Shown in pieces: positions 16,843-24,824 of a DNA stretch of 51,036 nt. Source of the DNA: Archaeoglobus sp. UBA234. Its GTDB lineage: Archaea > Halobacteriota > Archaeoglobi > Archaeoglobales > Archaeoglobaceae. How positions within the stretch are numbered: position 1 is the first letter of the stretch; every line of letters begins with the position of its first letter. A model generated the notes under the pieces. It was not told the origin of the DNA. It saw only the letters and a program-made list of their open reading frames with translations, and made no database searches. Made by a program: the position numbers and the translations under genes. The DNA lies in contig DACH01000021.1 of NCBI GenBank assembly GCA_002494625.1, forward strand, positions 1 to 51,036. Direction: 5' to 3'.

Positions 16843-17931
16843 TCATTTCAAAATACCCATCTCTGTGAGTCTCTCCGGGAGATATGTATCGGTTACATAA
16901 TCCAGTCCATATTTGGCAAGAGCCTGCTGCTCAGACTTTTTCCTGAGTTCAAGCTGCAGATTGACCTCTCTTTTCCAGAAATCGGAATCGAATCTTGGAT
17001 CAGAAAGAATTGAATTAAGAGCTTTGATATCCTCATCTGTAAGCTTATCGGATGGGAGGTCGTACTTGACAATATCTGTAGGGCGAATGCCAACAAACTG
17101 GGCGGATGGAGTTGCAAGATATTCAGAGAGATGAGCAGATTTTATCGATCCATACGCTATGCTTGCATAGATTCTGTAACTCCACGGATCTCCATCTGTG
17201 AAAACAACAACGGGCAGGTTCAATTCGAGATTCAGCCTTCTCAGAAGTCTTCTTGTGCTTCTTGCAGGCTGACCTTTCAGGTGGACGATTATTGCATCGA
17301 ACCTCTCATCGAATCCATTCTCTATCAGTCTGTCTCTCATACCACCAGTCTCTATTGCAATCACAAACCTTGCATCATGTTCCAGAAACTCTATTTTGTC
17401 CACATTAATTGGAATCTGATAACCCCCCTCTCCAACATCATCCTGGCAGTGGATCTCTCTTAAACCTCGTCTCGTCTCCTCCCTAATCCTCAGTGGACCA
17501 ACAACGGTTGCACCATCTTCTTCGGGGCGGATGTGGAAGTGCTCTCTCTGGAAGGAGGTTATTATCTCTAAATCCTCCACGAGTCTATCACTTTCTGGCT
17601 GTTCGTTGAACTTTGCTATGTCCCAGTTCTCGGAAATATAGTAAAGTTCTCTGAGAGTGGAGGATTTGTTGTTGTGAAGCTGATCTTTCAAAAATCCAAT
17701 AACATATGCCATTCTGAGTAGCTGATATGCTCCTTTAACAGATTTTGCACTTCTGATGCTCTTTCTGTCTCCATATACCCATACCTCACTCTCTTCGTTG
17801 AATTCTATGTTGTGTTTTGTTCTTGTGGCTATCTCTATTTCGGGAATCATCCCCATCTTCATCTGCTCGTAAATCGTTTCAGGAATTTTGAGTAAACTTC
17901 TCAGACATTCTTTCTCTATTTTATTCAGCAA
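16843..17931 (-). CDS. top6A: DNA topoisomerase VI subunit A (Spo11-like)
   Basis: A 362-residue catalytic subunit of the type IIB topoisomerase, which makes and reseals double-strand breaks to relax supercoils and decatenate chromosomes. The winged-helix CAP domain carries the active-site Tyr in STLRELYYISENW (about residues 90-100). The Toprim domain has the metal-binding IETGGM and FTDGDPWSY motifs. The length is normal. The start lies 12 bases after the top6B stop, and top6B is the upstream partner, so the two are co-expressed. Confidence 0.95.
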   Translation of the reverse strand: MLNKIEKECLRSLLKIPETIYEQMKMGMIPEIEIATRTKHNIEFNEESEVWVYGDRKSIRSAKSVKGAYQLLRMAYVIGFLKDQLHNNKSSTLRELYYISENWDIAKFNEQPESDRLVEDLEIITSFQREHFHIRPEEDGATVVGPLRIREETRRGLREIHCQDDVGEGGYQIPINVDKIEFLEHDARFVIAIETGGMRDRLIENGFDERFDAIIVHLKGQPARSTRRLLRRLNLELNLPVVVFTDGDPWSYRIYASIAYGSIKSAHLSEYLATPSAQFVGIRPTDIVKYDLPSDKLTDEDIKALNSILSDPRFDSDFWKREVNLQLELRKKSEQQALAKYGLDYVTDTYLPERLTEMGILK

Positions 17932-17943
17932 AAATCACCTCCC

Positions 17944-19779
17944 TTAGAGATTCATTACATCAGCACCATCGAGCAGATCTTCATCAATTCCATCGACATA
18001 AGGTCTTCTGTTTATTATCCTTCCTTCAGCTCTGTATCGAAGAATTTTAACCTCTCCAGCACTCAGTTTGAGACTCCAGAGTATTGTTGTATGCCCTCCA
18101 GATTCTGAAACCTTTGCATTATCTGAGTCAATACTTACCTTTCCGGCTACGATCTCAAAGAGCCTGAATTCCTTTGCAGATCTGGTGTAATTTGAAACTG
18201 TAATCTCAACATCAAACTTCCCGTTGCTCTCCAGAACCTTTCTCTGTACATGGATATTCCCGACAATTCTGGCTATCACCTTCCCAACGTCAATCTCCTC
18301 TCTCTCCAGAACCTCTGAAACCTTTTTTGCAAGAAGGGGCAGGATTTTGTTCAGTATATCTTCCTTACCTTTTTTCTTTTTAAGTTTCTCCTTTCTCCCT
18401 ATATACTCCTTTAACCTTCTGCCAACTTCCTGAAGTCCGAGCCTGATCTCTTCATAAATCTCAGGGATTGGTGTAACAGCTTCTTTCGATTCTGAAGTGT
18501 AAGGAATGTTTGTTGAAGCAACATGGATGAGAATCACAGCAGGAGCGACAGGAAGCTCGTTTCTGGACTGGCTCAAACCATAGCTCTTCCAGTTTACACT
18601 CTCCACGGCTTTGGTCATTGCACAGCCGCCTTGAGAGTAAAGAAGGGGTATTTTGTTGGCAAATCTTATTACTTTAACTTTTTCATCTGCCCTCAGCTCA
18701 CCTCCGTATCCGATGCCCACCTCAACAAGGAAAGGATTGCCTGAAAAGACCTTTGGTTTTCTTGTAATGGCATAAGCCCATTCTACATTGTATTTGTTAA
18801 TCAGACTTCTCATGATGTTTCTATCTCCAATTGGAGACAGACAATCTGTTGGGGGTGGCAGAAAATCGGTCTGGTTGAATGCCTCCAGCAGACCTGCAAC
18901 CTCATCTCTCGACAGAGATTGGGGCATTCTTTCCGGACTGAGTTTTGCCCTTTCTATAACCTCTTCTGCTTTTTTATCTCCTACTCTAACAAACTCTGAT
19001 TTCAGAAAGGATTTCAAAGTGTTTGCTTTTGTGGTTCTCAGCATCCACATAAGTTTTCCAAGCTCAATTCCATGTGGATGGGGGAGGATCTCTTTTGGTG
19101 TATCCGGGATGTCTTCAGATATTCTGGGAAACTCGAATATCTCCCCATCAGGGTCGATAAAGGTTATCTTGGCATGAGGATTCACCACGGCGGTCTCTGT
19201 CAGATATTCAATAACGCTCTGTTTTCTCTCCTTAACATATGCACCTTCTATCTCAAGCTCTATCCTTGTTCCTCTTGGCCTGAACCATTCTGTCTCCTCC
19301 TCGAGAACGACTTCTGGTTCGTTTTTCCTTGTGTCAATGAAAAGCTGAAGTTTAACAGCATTTTCTTCCGGATTAGTCTTGGAAATTATCGTTGCAGGCT
19401 TGCCTGTAGTCAGCTGTGCATATAATACAGCTCCTGACACGCCTATTCCCTGCTGACCCCTGCTCTGCCTGATGGAGTGGAATCTTGATCCATAGAGTAG
19501 CTTTCCAAAGATTCTCGGAATCTGTTCTCTTACAATTCCAGGCCCATTATCCTCAATAATAATTCTAAACTGGCTTTTTCCTGTTTTTGAGATTTTGACG
19601 AGAATATCTGGAAGAATCCCTGCATCCTCGCAGGCATCAAGGCTGTTATCAACAGCCTCTTTCACGCATGTGATGAGGCTTTTGGCAGGATTTGAGTATC
19701 CAAGAATGTGCTTGTTCTTTTCGAAAAACTCAGCAATACTTATTTCCTTCTGTCTTCTGGCAAACTCCTCGGCTATCAT
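17944..19779 (-). CDS. top6B: DNA topoisomerase VI subunit B (GHKL ATPase)
   Basis: A 611-residue ATPase subunit. The GHKL motifs are visible: VKEAVDNSLDACEDAG (N-box, about residues 37-52), IIEDNGPGI (G1) and RGQQGIGVSGAVLYAQ (G2, about 108-123). A transducer domain and a long C-terminal domain follow. ATP-driven dimerisation of this subunit controls the DNA gate of subunit A. The length fits archaeal TopoVI-B. It is followed by top6A and preceded, 17 bases away, by the small RAM-domain gene. Confidence 0.95.
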   Translation of the reverse strand: MIAEEFARRQKEISIAEFFEKNKHILGYSNPAKSLITCVKEAVDNSLDACEDAGILPDILVKISKTGKSQFRIIIEDNGPGIVREQIPRIFGKLLYGSRFHSIRQSRGQQGIGVSGAVLYAQLTTGKPATIISKTNPEENAVKLQLFIDTRKNEPEVVLEEETEWFRPRGTRIELEIEGAYVKERKQSVIEYLTETAVVNPHAKITFIDPDGEIFEFPRISEDIPDTPKEILPHPHGIELGKLMWMLRTTKANTLKSFLKSEFVRVGDKKAEEVIERAKLSPERMPQSLSRDEVAGLLEAFNQTDFLPPPTDCLSPIGDRNIMRSLINKYNVEWAYAITRKPKVFSGNPFLVEVGIGYGGELRADEKVKVIRFANKIPLLYSQGGCAMTKAVESVNWKSYGLSQSRNELPVAPAVILIHVASTNIPYTSESKEAVTPIPEIYEEIRLGLQEVGRRLKEYIGRKEKLKKKKGKEDILNKILPLLAKKVSEVLEREEIDVGKVIARIVGNIHVQRKVLESNGKFDVEITVSNYTRSAKEFRLFEIVAGKVSIDSDNAKVSESGGHTTILWSLKLSAGEVKILRYRAEGRIINRRPYVDGIDEDLLDGADVMNL

Positions 19780-19796
19780 TTTTATTCAGATTGAAG

Positions 19797-20027
19797 TTAA
19801 ATTTCTGCTCCAACAACGGTCTGGGTTTTTGTTACTCCTTCAATTGCCCTGATGTTATCAACAGTATTGTTGAGAATCGAAAGGCTGTCAGCCTCTATGA
19901 TGACTACGAAATCAAATTCACCGAAGACATGATATACTTCTCTAACCTCTTTCATCTCTTTTATCGCATTATAAACATCTTTCTCCCTTCCGGGGAGAAC
20001 ATTAACCATTGTTACGCCAATTACCAT
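19797..20027 (-). CDS. Stand-alone Lrp/AsnC ligand-binding (RAM) domain protein
   Basis: A 76-residue protein consisting only of the RAM domain, the effector-binding and oligomerising half of Lrp/AsnC regulators, with no helix-turn-helix. The pattern VNVLPGREKDVYNAIKEM, VYHVFGEFDFVVIIEA and KTQTVVGA matches the beta-alpha-beta-beta-alpha-beta fold. Such proteins may sense amino acids or modify other Lrp proteins. It lies 17 bases before top6B on the same strand and may be co-transcribed. The ligand is unknown. Confidence 0.8.
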   Translation of the reverse strand: MVIGVTMVNVLPGREKDVYNAIKEMKEVREVYHVFGEFDFVVIIEADSLSILNNTVDNIRAIEGVTKTQTVVGAEI

Positions 20028-20095
20028 GTTCTGAAATTAAACAGCAGAAATTATAATTTTTTCGGCTGAAATGAAACTGTTGCACAGTATTTCTG

Positions 20096-20893
20096 TTACT
20101 CAGATCTAAGGAACTCAATCGCGTCTTCGGCTGAAGTGTTTTCATGGACTATCATTGAAATTGCTTTTGTGGTCTTTACTGGATCATCTGCCTGAAAAAT
20201 ATTCCTTCCTATTGCAACACCTCTTGCTCCCGCTTTCATGACTTCTTCGATCATTTTGAGAAACTCCTCATCACTTCTCATCTTCGGTCCTCCTGCAATC
20301 ACGATTGGAACAGGACAACCCCTGACAACTCTTTCGAAAGATCTCATATCTCCTGTGTAGTTTGTTTTTATTATATCGGCTCCGAGTTCTGCTCCAGCTC
20401 TTGTGGCTATTTTGATTGATTTCTCACTGAAGGGATCGATTCCATTCCCTCTTGGATACATCATTGCAAGCAATGGCATCCCCCACTCAGCACAGCATCT
20501 GCTAATCTCTCCAAGACTTCTCAGCTGTCTTGCCTCTGTGTCGCTTCCGATGTTTATATGAACGCTTACAGCATCGGCTCCAAGTTTCAAAGCCTCCTCA
20601 ACGCTGCAAACGATCACCTTTTCATTAGGATCGGGGGCAAGAGATGTAGAACCACTGAGGTGGACGATTAGTCCTACATCCTTTCCGTATCCTCTGTGAC
20701 CGAAGGGTACGATTCCCTTGTGAACAATCACTGCATTTGCTCCTCCAACCACAACTTTGTTTATGGTGGATGGCAGATTCTCCAGTCCCTCGATTGGGCC
20801 CATTGAAAGTCCGTGATCGAGAGGGACAATCACAGTGTTTCCTGATTCTCTATTTATCAACCTCTCAAACCTGATTTTTTTCCCGATATTCAT
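20096..20893 (-). CDS. aroA': 2-amino-3,7-dideoxy-D-threo-hept-6-ulosonate (ADH) synthase
   Basis: A 265-residue class I aldolase (DhnA family). It resembles the methanogen ADH synthase more than fructose-bisphosphate aldolase: VPLDHGLSMGPIEGL, VGGANAVIVHKGIV, LIVHLSGSTSLAPDP, MPLLAMMYPRG and IKTNYTGD (probable Schiff-base Lys) all match. ADH synthase starts the archaeal alternative route to 3-dehydroquinate, which fits aroA and aroC at 5648-8037 in the same window. A GGTGATGAC ribosome site precedes the ATG. Fructose-bisphosphate aldolase remains a less likely alternative. Confidence 0.82.
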   Translation of the reverse strand: MNIGKKIRFERLINRESGNTVIVPLDHGLSMGPIEGLENLPSTINKVVVGGANAVIVHKGIVPFGHRGYGKDVGLIVHLSGSTSLAPDPNEKVIVCSVEEALKLGADAVSVHINIGSDTEARQLRSLGEISRCCAEWGMPLLAMMYPRGNGIDPFSEKSIKIATRAGAELGADIIKTNYTGDMRSFERVVRGCPVPIVIAGGPKMRSDEEFLKMIEEVMKAGARGVAIGRNIFQADDPVKTTKAISMIVHENTSAEDAIEFLRSE

Positions 20894-20980
20894 GTCATCA
20901 CCTTGTTACTATGTGACACATTAACATGCGAATATCAATATAAAAATTTTTTGGAATTGTAATGAATTGCCAAACCGAAG

Positions 20981-23080
20981 TCAATCCTGCCTCTTACCTT
21001 CAACCTCTGCTATGATTTTTTCAGCAATTTTTTTCCCAATAAGAGCTGGTAGTTTATCTCTGTTCTTTAGAAGCATATCCACTGATTTGATACCTGCGGA
21101 ATAAAGCTTTCTTGCCCTAACTCTTCCGATTCCTTTAATCTCAACAAGCCCGACGAGCTCCTCTTTCACACCATACTTCACTCTGGACTCGAGCCCCATA
21201 ATCAGAGATTGCAGTGGATGGTTGAGGTGGTTTGCAATTCTTCTCAGCGAGTAGGATAGCCACTCTGCCGTCTCGACTATCCGTCTGAGATCTCCAGGTG
21301 ATATTCCAAATTTTTCACATATCGAATCCTCATCCTCCTCGTTAATCCATTCCTGAAGACAGAAAGCAGTTTTCATCTCTCTCAAAAACCAGTCATACTC
21401 TATCGAGTAGTCTGAGGGGTAGTAAGTCAGCTCATTTCTTACTGAAAAAGCACTCTCTTCAACCCAATCATCTCTCTTTCGCATATAGAGCTTCTCCATA
21501 TCAGGGGTTCTGCAGATAAGGTGGAGAATGGCTATCTCAGAAAGACTGTCGTACCTGTTCAGACTGTTTATGAATATGAATCCTGTTAGCGGGTCTATAT
21601 AGAGTTTTGATATCAAACTGCCTGTGGAAGTTGGAGCAAGCACATCATCCCACTCAACAAAGTCCCAGTTGGAAAGCTGTGTCACAACTCTTTCAATTTC
21701 GAAAATCGGAGAAATCCGGTTTTGATAGAAGAAAAATGTCTCCGAGAAAAAGTCAACAAGTTCCTGAATACTCCTTGCAAAACCTTCTGAGATAAGAGAT
21801 AGTGTGTGAAATCTCAGATGTGTCTCGGCTCCAAGCTTGGATTCTATATTTTCGGGAACACCTCTAACATATCTTTCAATCACAGCCTCTCTCTCATGCT
21901 CATTTCTGACTATGAGTACAGCCTCGCCCCTTGTGTCGAGACCCGGGCGTCCCGCTCTTCCCGCCATCTGCTTGTATTCCATAATTTTTATCGGGGCACT
22001 CCCGTAACCCTCGAATCTATGGTAACTCTTGACAATAACCCTTCTTGCCGGGAGATTTACTCCTGCTGCGAGAGTCGGAGTAGCAACAACAACTTTAATT
22101 CGTCCCTCTCTGAACGCATCCTCTACGATTTTTCTCTGAGAGTTGAGCAATCCAGCATGGTGGAAAGCTGATCCGAGTCTGATACAGTCTGCCAGGTTCT
22201 GGCTCATTTCTCCCTCATTCTCTTCGAGCACCATTCTTGCTATGTCCTCATTTGAGTCAACGAATCTCATTGTGATGGTCGATATTTTCTTTGCGGTAGA
22301 TTCAGCATTTCTTCTTGTGGAGTCGAAAATCAGTACCTGCCCTCCATCTTTGAGGCAGTCTGCTGTAAGAGCGGAAACATCACCTCTACCTATCTCCTTA
22401 ACTTCCGAGTCTCCATTTGAATAGAGTTCAAGCACACCTTTGCTGTAGATCCCCTCATAAAGTTTGACTGGCCTCCACTCGCTCCTGCATAGCTCTGCGT
22501 TGAGCCATCCAGCAATTTCATCGGCGTTCGGGATGGTTGCTGAAAGAGCGATAAACCTCAAATGCGGGTTTATTCTTCTGAACTTGCCAACTATAATTTC
22601 AAGAACGGGACCTCTTTTCCCCGAATCTAAGAGGTGGATTTCGTCCAGAATGATACATGTAATCTTTTTTATCCAACCTGCGCCATTTCTCAAAAAAGAG
22701 TCGGCTTTTTCGCTTGTTGTGACTATTATGTCGCTATTCCCGAGCCACTCATCCTTTGACTCAAAGTCTCCTATGGAGTATGATGTTTTGATTCCGAGTT
22801 TCTCCCATTTCAGGAACTCATCATATTTCTCAACTGCAAGAGCTCTGAGAGGAACGATGTACAGACATTTTCCCCCTTCCATAATCTCTCTGAGCATTGC
22901 AAGCTCGGCAAGAAGGGTTTTACCACTTGCTGTAGGTATGGCAATAACGAAGTTTTTCCTTGAGAATAAACCGGATTCCACAGCCTCTTTTTGTGGTGGA
23001 AAAAGCTCTGATATCCCTCTCTCTCTGAGGACATCAACTCCAAACCGTGAAATGTAGGGTTCAAGTTCTGAAACATTCAT
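20981..23080 (-). CDS. hel308: ATP-dependent DNA helicase Hel308
   Basis: A 699-residue superfamily 2 DNA helicase that acts at stalled replication forks. Motifs in order: IPTASGKTLLAELAML (Walker A), DEIHLLDSG (DExH), IALSATIPNADEIAGWL, LIFDSTRRNAEST, ATPTLAAGVNLPARRVIV and QMAGRAGRPGLD. A ratchet region follows, then a C-terminal helix-hairpin-helix IKGIGRVRARKLYSAGI. Order and length are those of archaeal Hel308/Hjm. It is transcribed divergently from the tRNA-Thr gene. No missing motif was seen. Confidence 0.95.
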   Translation of the reverse strand: MNVSELEPYISRFGVDVLRERGISELFPPQKEAVESGLFSRKNFVIAIPTASGKTLLAELAMLREIMEGGKCLYIVPLRALAVEKYDEFLKWEKLGIKTSYSIGDFESKDEWLGNSDIIVTTSEKADSFLRNGAGWIKKITCIILDEIHLLDSGKRGPVLEIIVGKFRRINPHLRFIALSATIPNADEIAGWLNAELCRSEWRPVKLYEGIYSKGVLELYSNGDSEVKEIGRGDVSALTADCLKDGGQVLIFDSTRRNAESTAKKISTITMRFVDSNEDIARMVLEENEGEMSQNLADCIRLGSAFHHAGLLNSQRKIVEDAFREGRIKVVVATPTLAAGVNLPARRVIVKSYHRFEGYGSAPIKIMEYKQMAGRAGRPGLDTRGEAVLIVRNEHEREAVIERYVRGVPENIESKLGAETHLRFHTLSLISEGFARSIQELVDFFSETFFFYQNRISPIFEIERVVTQLSNWDFVEWDDVLAPTSTGSLISKLYIDPLTGFIFINSLNRYDSLSEIAILHLICRTPDMEKLYMRKRDDWVEESAFSVRNELTYYPSDYSIEYDWFLREMKTAFCLQEWINEEDEDSICEKFGISPGDLRRIVETAEWLSYSLRRIANHLNHPLQSLIMGLESRVKYGVKEELVGLVEIKGIGRVRARKLYSAGIKSVDMLLKNRDKLPALIGKKIAEKIIAEVEGKRQD

Positions 23081-23238
23081 TTTTTAATTCCTGTTCAGAA
23101 TTGAATATAGATTTTGGGGTTGATTGAGAAGTGAGGGGATACAGATGTTAGCAGAAAGTTTATCGAAAATATTTTAATACCATCTGCGATGAAGATGATT
23201 TGAAGCTTAGAATTGCTGTAAAATCCCGTCTAACATTA

Positions 23239-23311
23239 GCCACGGTAGCTCAGCCGGTAGAGCGCGTGCTTGGTAAGCACGAGGTCCCGGGTTCGATTCC
23301 CGGCCGTGGCT
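23239..23311 (+). tRNA. tRNA-Thr, anticodon GGT
   Basis: A complete cloverleaf without intron. The acceptor arms GCCACGG and CCGTGGC pair fully. The D arm is GCTC/GAGC, the anticodon arm CGTGC-TTGGTAA-GCACG puts GGT in the centre, and the T arm is CCGGG-TTCGATT-CCCGG. The discriminator base is T, as in archaeal tRNA-Thr. No CCA is encoded. It reads ACC and ACT codons. Confidence 0.96.
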
Positions 23312-23326
23312 CTTTTGCTTTTAAGT
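23312..23326 (+). terminator. T-rich stop after tRNA-Thr
   Basis: The tRNA is followed at once by CTTTTGCTTTT, a pyrimidine-rich tract typical of archaeal tRNA terminators. No hairpin is present. Confidence 0.45.
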
Positions 23327-23490
23327 TTAGGATATAGCTCTCTTCATCGTTCTATTTTGTAGTTGATGGGCATAGACTTCATTATGTTCGGTCTGTTTGA
23401 TGTTGAATGCTTGTGCGTTAATTTTTAACATAGCGAAACATTTAATAACTATGAGTAACAAAAAAATTACATATGTGTGAGGTGATGAAC

Positions 23491-23949
23491 ATGAGTATGA
23501 ATATATTGAAGAAAATTGGTATGGTGTTTGTTTTGCTCTTGACGATCTCAGCCACATCTGTAATGGCTGGAGATCTACAGAGTTCACAGGAAGAGATTTT
23601 GAACAAAGCAGAAGAAATTTTGAAACAGTCGGAAGTAACTAATGATTGCAGAAAGACATATAACAGACTTGTTCTGAACGGTGAGGGTATCGGAGTTTTG
23701 TGGGGTAGTTATGAAAAGGAGAGCTTGAACTTAGGAAAGCCATTTGTAGCAAAATGGGGTATAAGAGTACCTCTTTACAGTGGAAAAGAGCTGGTGGGAC
23801 AGATATTTTTAGAGAACAAGCCTCCTGGCTGGGAGCATGACTGGAAGAAAAGCAGAAATTACTATGATATGCTAAATGGACAGAATGGCTTTCACAGAGA
23901 TTTTGAAAGGCAGGGCTTGCACAGGGGTTATGGTGGAGATAGGACTTAG
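23491..23949 (+). CDS. Secreted protein of unknown function
   Basis: A 152-residue protein with a clear signal peptide: basic NILKKIG, a hydrophobic core FVLLLTISATSV and a cleavage-like AMAG site near residue 30. The exported part has one cysteine and is rich in Gly, Tyr, Lys and Arg; I do not recognise its domain. The start is set by the ribosome site GAGGTGAT at 23479-23486, which suits ATG 23491 better than ATGs at 23473 or 23485. A DUF4405-like membrane protein begins 8 bases after its stop, so the two are probably one transcription unit, perhaps a small extracytoplasmic redox module. Confidence 0.65.
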   Translation: MSMNILKKIGMVFVLLLTISATSVMAGDLQSSQEEILNKAEEILKQSEVTNDCRKTYNRLVLNGEGIGVLWGSYEKESLNLGKPFVAKWGIRVPLYSGKELVGQIFLENKPPGWEHDWKKSRNYYDMLNGQNGFHRDFERQGLHRGYGGDRT

Positions 23950-23957
23950 GTGGTCAG

Positions 23958-24227
23958 ATGAGAAAACATGTTATTTTCTGGAGCATGATTGTTACTGGCA
24001 TTCTGACTCTTATAACAGGATTTGTGCTGTGGCTTGCACCCAAGGGCTCTCATTCAAGGGAGGCGGTAATCTATGGACTCCAGAAATCTACATGGCTCGA
24101 TATCCATCCCTGGATAGCAATATCTGCAATTTTACTTGTAGGCATCCACTTAATCGATAGGAGAGTTTGCCTAAGACTCTACCTTAGAAATCCGCTGAAT
24201 GGAAAAAGAGACAGATGTGAAATTTAG
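23958..24227 (+). CDS. Small DUF4405-like membrane protein, possible heme b binder
   Basis: An 89-residue protein with two membrane helices (about residues 5-27 and 48-65). His50 and His63, in WLDIHPWIAIS and LLVGIHLIDRR, flank or sit in the second helix, a pattern seen in the DUF4405 flavinylation-associated cytochrome-like family. It follows the secreted protein by 8 bases. A role in transmembrane electron transfer is inferred from the histidines only. Family membership should be tested by profile search. Confidence 0.55.
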   Translation: MRKHVIFWSMIVTGILTLITGFVLWLAPKGSHSREAVIYGLQKSTWLDIHPWIAISAILLVGIHLIDRRVCLRLYLRNPLNGKRDRCEI

Positions 24228-24283
24228 CTTGATTATTATTTATTTATATTATTCTGATATTCTTTAAAAAAATCGAAAGGTAT

Positions 24284-24598
24284 ATGTGGATGGGAAATAA
24301 TTCACACAAGGTGAAGCTAAATCTTGAGAAACTTGTAAGACTCGGTGATGCCCTTTCAAACCCGTTGAGAGTGAAGATTTTGAAGCTTCTGATGGAGAAG
24401 GAATGGTATGTTTACGAAATGGCTAAGGAGCTTTCTATTTCAAGGCAACTCCTGTATTTACACCTTAAGAAGCTTGAGAAGGCTGGACTGATTGAGAGTG
24501 ACATAAGGCTTGAGGATAACAGAGCAAAAAAGTATTACTGGGCATCTGAGTTTAATTATGTGTTGGACAATGAAACAATAAAGAATCTGGAGGTGTGA
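24284..24598 (+). CDS. ArsR-type winged-helix transcriptional regulator
   Basis: A 104-residue DNA-binding protein with an ArsR/HTH_20 winged helix. RLGDALSNPLRVKILKLLME is the first helix pair, ISRQLLYLHLKKLEKAGL the recognition helix, and the wing (ESDIRLEDNRAKKYYWAS) follows. It has no cysteine-rich metal site. The ATG at 24284 follows AAAGGTAT; ATG 24290 is an alternative. It overlaps the ribosome site of the next small membrane protein gene and probably regulates its own cluster, possibly including the upstream genes at 23491-24227. The effector is unknown. Confidence 0.8.
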   Translation: MWMGNNSHKVKLNLEKLVRLGDALSNPLRVKILKLLMEKEWYVYEMAKELSISRQLLYLHLKKLEKAGLIESDIRLEDNRAKKYYWASEFNYVLDNETIKNLEV

Positions 24599-24600
24599 AT

Positions 24601-24813
24601 ATGGTTAATGGTATGGGAAGTGGAATTGGTGGTGATCTTCTGCTCTCTCTGATAGTCGGGTTTGGATTTCTTGCTTTGATTATGGTAGTTGGCTTTTATT
24701 TGCTCATCAAAGCTATTAACGACCTCAGAAACTCCCTCACAAGGATCGATAGTAGATTTGAGGGGGTTGAGAAAAGGGTTGAAGATATAGCAAGGCAGCT
24801 CGAGGAAGTTTAG
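24601..24813 (+). CDS. Small membrane protein with C-terminal coiled coil
   Basis: A 70-residue protein with one long hydrophobic helix (about residues 9-36, LLLSLIVGFGFLALIMVVGF) followed by a charged heptad-like region, SRFEGVEKRVEDIARQLEEV, probably a coiled coil. The start is ATG 24601, placed 5 bases after GGAGGTG inside the end of the ArsR-type gene; the earlier GTG at 24595 is out of spacing. It is likely a partner or sensor linked to that regulator. It belongs to no family I recognise. Confidence 0.6.
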   Translation: MVNGMGSGIGGDLLLSLIVGFGFLALIMVVGFYLLIKAINDLRNSLTRIDSRFEGVEKRVEDIARQLEEV

Positions 24814-24824
24814 GTCAAAGATAA

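Noticed and set aside
20096..20893. Assignment as fructose-bisphosphate aldolase
   Set aside because: Motifs follow the methanogen ADH synthase more closely, and other shikimate genes are present in the window; kept only as an alternative.
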